Below are positions 6,347-8,105 of a stretch of DNA of 8,105 bases, one piece after another; position 1 is the stretch's first letter; each line of letters starts with the position of its first letter. Source of the DNA: Holosporales bacterium (GTDB lineage: Bacteria > Pseudomonadota > Alphaproteobacteria > UBA3830 > JAIRMZ01); assembly GCA_031258355.1 (NCBI GenBank), contig JAIRMZ010000058.1, positions 1-8,105 on the forward strand. Direction: 5' to 3'. Below the pieces are notes generated by a model, which made no database searches, was not told where the DNA came from, and saw only the letters and a list, made by a program, of their open reading frames with translations. Position numbers and translations under genes: made by a program.

Positions 6347-6380
6347 GGGGCTTTTTCATCGGTAAAAAGCCTTATCTTTC
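6347..6380 (+). terminator. Terminator-like hairpin after the secreted-protein gene
   Basis: GGCTTTTT (6349-6356) and AAAAAGCC (6364-6371) form a perfect 8-bp stem with loop CATCGGT, extendable by two G-T pairs, and followed by TTATCTTTC. It lies between the stop at 6325 and the next ATG at 6400. It would separate the AT-rich gene from the lysis pair or attenuate read-through into it. The stem is mostly A-T, so strength is moderate. Confidence 0.5.
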
Positions 6381-6399
6381 AAACACCTCAGGAGAAAAT

Positions 6400-6831
6400 A
6401 TGTTCGTAACCCTTGATGATCTTGATACCTTAGCGCGTACTATTTACGGAGAAGCGCGGGGAGAATTCCCAAAGACGGGAATCGCTGCCCTCATGGCCGT
6501 AGCTAACGTCGTTTTGAATAGAAGCAAACGCTCTCCTCTTTGGAAAGGCACTGTGCGCGATATCTGCCTGCAACCCAAGCAATTCTCTTGCTGGAACATG
6601 CAGGATCCGAACTTCCGCCTCCTCCAAAACGCTACACGCGGAGAAAAGGTCTTTGATCTTTGCTGGAACGTAGCTCAAAACGTGCTGGAAGAGAAATGGC
6701 CCGATATTACAAAAGGAGCTGATCATTACCATGCCCTTTCTGTCACCCCTTCTTGGGCGATGGGAAAAATCCCGCTTATCGCCCTGGGAGGCCACCTCTT
6801 TTACCAACTTTACAAGGAGAATGTTCGATGA
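6400..6831 (+). CDS. SleB/CwlJ-type cell-wall hydrolase (phage-type endolysin)
   Basis: This 143-residue protein starts at ATG 6400 with AGGAG (6390-6394) five bases upstream. It is essentially a bare Hydrolase_2 (SleB/CwlJ) domain. LARTIYGEARGE (11-22) carries the likely catalytic glutamate E18. It is followed by GIAALMAVANVVLNR (27-41), the W48 KGTVRDICLQPKQFSCWN block (48-66), and GADHYHAL...PSWA...GHLFYQLY (106-138). Members act as lytic transglycosylases or amidase-like enzymes on peptidoglycan. The usual spore or periplasmic versions have signal peptides; this one has none, which fits a cytoplasmic endolysin released by a holin. Its TGA overlaps the ATG of the holin gene (ATGA at 6828-6831), so the two are translationally coupled. 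Confidence 0.9.
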   Translation: MFVTLDDLDTLARTIYGEARGEFPKTGIAALMAVANVVLNRSKRSPLWKGTVRDICLQPKQFSCWNMQDPNFRLLQNATRGEKVFDLCWNVAQNVLEEKWPDITKGADHYHALSVTPSWAMGKIPLIALGGHLFYQLYKENVR

Positions 6832-7361
6832 GTCATGCTATTGCTACTGCTTTATCCCTAGCTGAATTCGCTCCTGTGATCCGACGATGGGTCACAGGAC
6901 CTTCCGCCTTAGCCAACGCAAAAATCGTGGTAACAACGGCCCGACAAATCACCAAATCTCGCGATCCAGTCGAAATGGTCCGTCTTTTCCGGGAATCTCC
7001 AGAAAGGGTTGGGCTCCTTCGCGCAGAGCTTTTGTCTCTGAGCGAACAACTGGAGGATAGCCTCCTGAAATCCTCCCAAGAAGAACGTGTTCGCACTTTA
7101 ATGACTGTGTTAGCAGGAAAGAAAAACCTGCGAGGAGATATCATGGTGCTCTCCGCAGCACTAGGGCTTGTTTTCTGTTTATCTGTTTTGGTTTTTTCCA
7201 AAGATGCCCTTCCTGGAGAAGCTGTTGGCATTATTTCAACTATTGCTGGCATATTCGGCTCTTGCCTAAAAGACGCTTATGGATTTGAATTTGGATCTTC
7301 TCGAGGCAGTCGTGATAAAGACGATCGTACAACAGCTGTCCTAGTTGGAAGAGAAAGTTGA
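6828..7361 (+). CDS. Holin of the gene-transfer-agent three-helix type
   Basis: The start at ATG 6828 has AAGGAG eight bases upstream and gives 177 residues. The first 100 residues are amphipathic and helical (RAELLSLSEQLEDSLLKSSQEE, near 65-86). Two hydrophobic segments follow, at about 104-123 (MVLSAALGLVFCLSVLVF) and 129-149. The tail YGFEFGSSRGSRDKD (151-165) has the F-x-FGSS-x-GS-x-x-K signature seen in holins of the GTA_holin_3TM family. These permeabilise the inner membrane so the endolysin reaches the cell wall, releasing particles. A third weak hydrophobic helix may lie near residues 1-20. In Rhodobacter the gene transfer agent holin also sits in a separate two-gene lysis locus away from the structural genes; a similar use here is inference. 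A prophage holin is equally likely. Confidence 0.85.
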   Translation: MSHAIATALSLAEFAPVIRRWVTGPSALANAKIVVTTARQITKSRDPVEMVRLFRESPERVGLLRAELLSLSEQLEDSLLKSSQEERVRTLMTVLAGKKNLRGDIMVLSAALGLVFCLSVLVFSKDALPGEAVGIISTIAGIFGSCLKDAYGFEFGSSRGSRDKDDRTTAVLVGRES

Positions 7362-7378
7362 CGCATCTCTCTCGCTAT

Positions 7379-7407
7379 TTGTCAATTTATTGTTAATATT
7401 TTATCAT
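7379..7407 (+). promoter_or_regulatory. Candidate promoter of the flagellar hook gene
   Basis: TTGTCA (7379-7384) and TATCAT (7402-7407) are each a 5 of 6 match to the -35 and -10 consensus and are separated by exactly 17 bases, in an AT-rich gap. Initiation would fall near 7414, about 34 bases before the ATG at 7448. The overlap-free position after the holin stop suggests the flagellar gene is transcribed independently of the lysis genes. Confidence 0.5.
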
Positions 7408-7447
7408 TATTTTTAGTAGGAAGGTTAAGAAGAGGTAGCAAGCCTTC

Positions 7448-8105
7448 ATGTTTCCTTATTTAAACAACGCGGTATATGGATATCGGGCTCAGGCACGAAA
7501 GATGGAGGCGATAGGAGAGAATGTTGCGAATGCCGCAACCTCTGGGTACAAAGCGCATGAAGTGCGATTCCAGAATTTGTCATCAAAGAAACCGACTCTT
7601 ATTGGAAAGGAAGGCACTTCTGGAGGGGTCCGTTCAATAGCGTCGATTGACGTTCTCGCGCAAGGAATTCTACAGACGACAGCTCATGGAGGGGACCTTG
7701 CAATTGATGGCCAGGGCTTGTTACCTGTGAGAGAAGGTTTTTCTTCTAAGGGACCGATCTGTGGGCTGAGAACAGGCTCCTTCCGGCTGGACAAAAACGG
7801 ATATATGACGAATGAAGCGGGTTATGTCTTGCAAGGGAGAAGGTTAGACACTCAGACTCCCTCCCCCTCCTCGACTCTCGCCTCTTTAGAAGCCGTGCGC
7901 ATCAATCTTAAAACACAAGAACGCGTCACAACTTCTGTGCAAACGCCTTCCCCTCCGGCTTTAGAACCTTCTCCCTCTCTCCCGTCGGCTCCGGAACCAA
8001 CTCTCCCTCCTTCTCCTCCGCAGGAACCTGAACCACTTACTTCCTCGGATGAAGAGGAACTTGAACCACCTTCTTCCCAGGAGGAAGAGGAACTTGAACC
8101 ACCTG
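7448..8105 (+). CDS. flgE: Flagellar hook protein FlgE-like, N-terminal part (3' partial)
   Basis: The frame starts at ATG 7448 and is open to the right edge, giving 219 residues. The N-terminus is the flagellar basal-body rod/hook domain (YGYRAQARKMEAIGENVANA then ATSGYKAHEVRFQNL, 10-44, with the N-x-A-N-A-x-T-x-GYK signature). Next is the common FlgE/F/G core: IDVLAQGILQTTAHGGDLAIDGQG (67-90), then R108-TGSFRLDKNGYMTNEAGYVLQG to 130. SLEAVRINLKTQERVTTSV (146-164) fits FlgE better than the shorter FlgG or FlgF, so the hook protein is the best call; the paralogues cannot be excluded. From about residue 166 normal hook sequence gives way to a proline/glutamate-rich stretch with tandem repeats. 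A weak ribosome site (AAGAGG) lies 12 bases upstream. The product is exported by the flagellar type III system. Confidence 0.8.
   Translation, partial: MFPYLNNAVYGYRAQARKMEAIGENVANAATSGYKAHEVRFQNLSSKKPTLIGKEGTSGGVRSIASIDVLAQGILQTTAHGGDLAIDGQGLLPVREGFSSKGPICGLRTGSFRLDKNGYMTNEAGYVLQGRRLDTQTPSPSSTLASLEAVRINLKTQERVTTSVQTPSPPALEPSPSLPSAPEPTLPPSPPQEPEPLTSSDEEELEPPSSQEEEELEPP
8030..8105 (+). repeat. 33-bp tandem repeat encoding Glu/Pro-rich 11-residue units
   Basis: Units at 8030-8062 and 8063-8095 and the beginning of a third at 8096-8105 encode EPLTSSDEEEL, EPPSSQEEEEL and EPP. The second half of each unit (GAAGAGGAACTT) is identical in the first two units and the third begins identically to the second (GAACCACCT). 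The array continues beyond the window, so copy number is unknown. In-frame unit length means changes in copy number would keep the frame. Confidence 0.8.

Noticed and set aside
4211..6371. Shared GTAAAAAGCC in the hairpins at 4210 and 6362
   Set aside because: The loops and the remaining stem bases differ; a ten-base A-rich match in two hairpins is weak evidence for a repeat family.
6430..7252. Minus-strand open frames opposite the hydrolase and holin
   Set aside because: Both are antisense to genes with recognisable family motifs and have no plausible start signals.
1..8105. tRNA, rRNA, CRISPR array, insertion sequence or integrase attachment site
   Set aside because: No tRNA-like cloverleaf, spaced direct-repeat array, transposase frame or terminal inverted repeats with target duplication was found on either strand.

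Overview
The window looks like part of a Gram-negative, probably alphaproteobacterial genome, possibly from a host-associated or intracellular lineage. The evidence is a holin whose C-terminus resembles the three-helix holin family of gene transfer agents (a mainly alphaproteobacterial family), a VgrG spike protein and a flagellar hook-family gene. Base composition is near 45-50% GC by eye. Several TTG/GTG codons lie near starts. The taxonomic call is inference; nothing here fixes the species.

Layout. Positions 3-902 (+) are the C-terminal part of a multi-pass membrane protein whose start lies off the left edge. It converges on 1100-1744 (-), a small exported protein built from an 88-residue duplication. 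Candidate terminators fill the gap between them. Upstream of the small gene, also on the minus strand, is vgrG (1884-4046), the tip protein of a type VI secretion or phage-like contractile apparatus. A 224-base gap with a TATAAT box and a strong hairpin separates vgrG from a plus-strand series. That series is an unknown 305-residue protein (4271-5188), a 121-residue tail-fibre-like protein (5203-5568), an AT-rich putative secreted protein (5657-6325), a SleB-type cell-wall hydrolase (6400-6831) and a holin (6828-7361). After an intergenic promoter candidate, a flagellar hook (FlgE-like) gene starts at 7448 and runs off the right edge inside a Pro/Glu-rich 33-bp tandem repeat.

How the parts may work together. 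Hydrolase and holin overlap by ATGA and form a compact lysis pair: the hydrolase lacks a signal peptide and would need the holin to reach peptidoglycan. The 305-aa and tail-fibre-like genes sit 14 bases apart with good ribosome binding sites and look co-transcribed. Between this pair and the lysis pair, 5657-6325 is more AT-rich and is bracketed by dyads and a terminator-like hairpin, an arrangement like a phage 'moron'. The whole 1884-7361 block reads as a fragment of phage-derived machinery (spike, fibre, lysis) without capsid, terminase or integrase genes in view. No tRNA, rRNA, insertion sequence or CRISPR array was seen.
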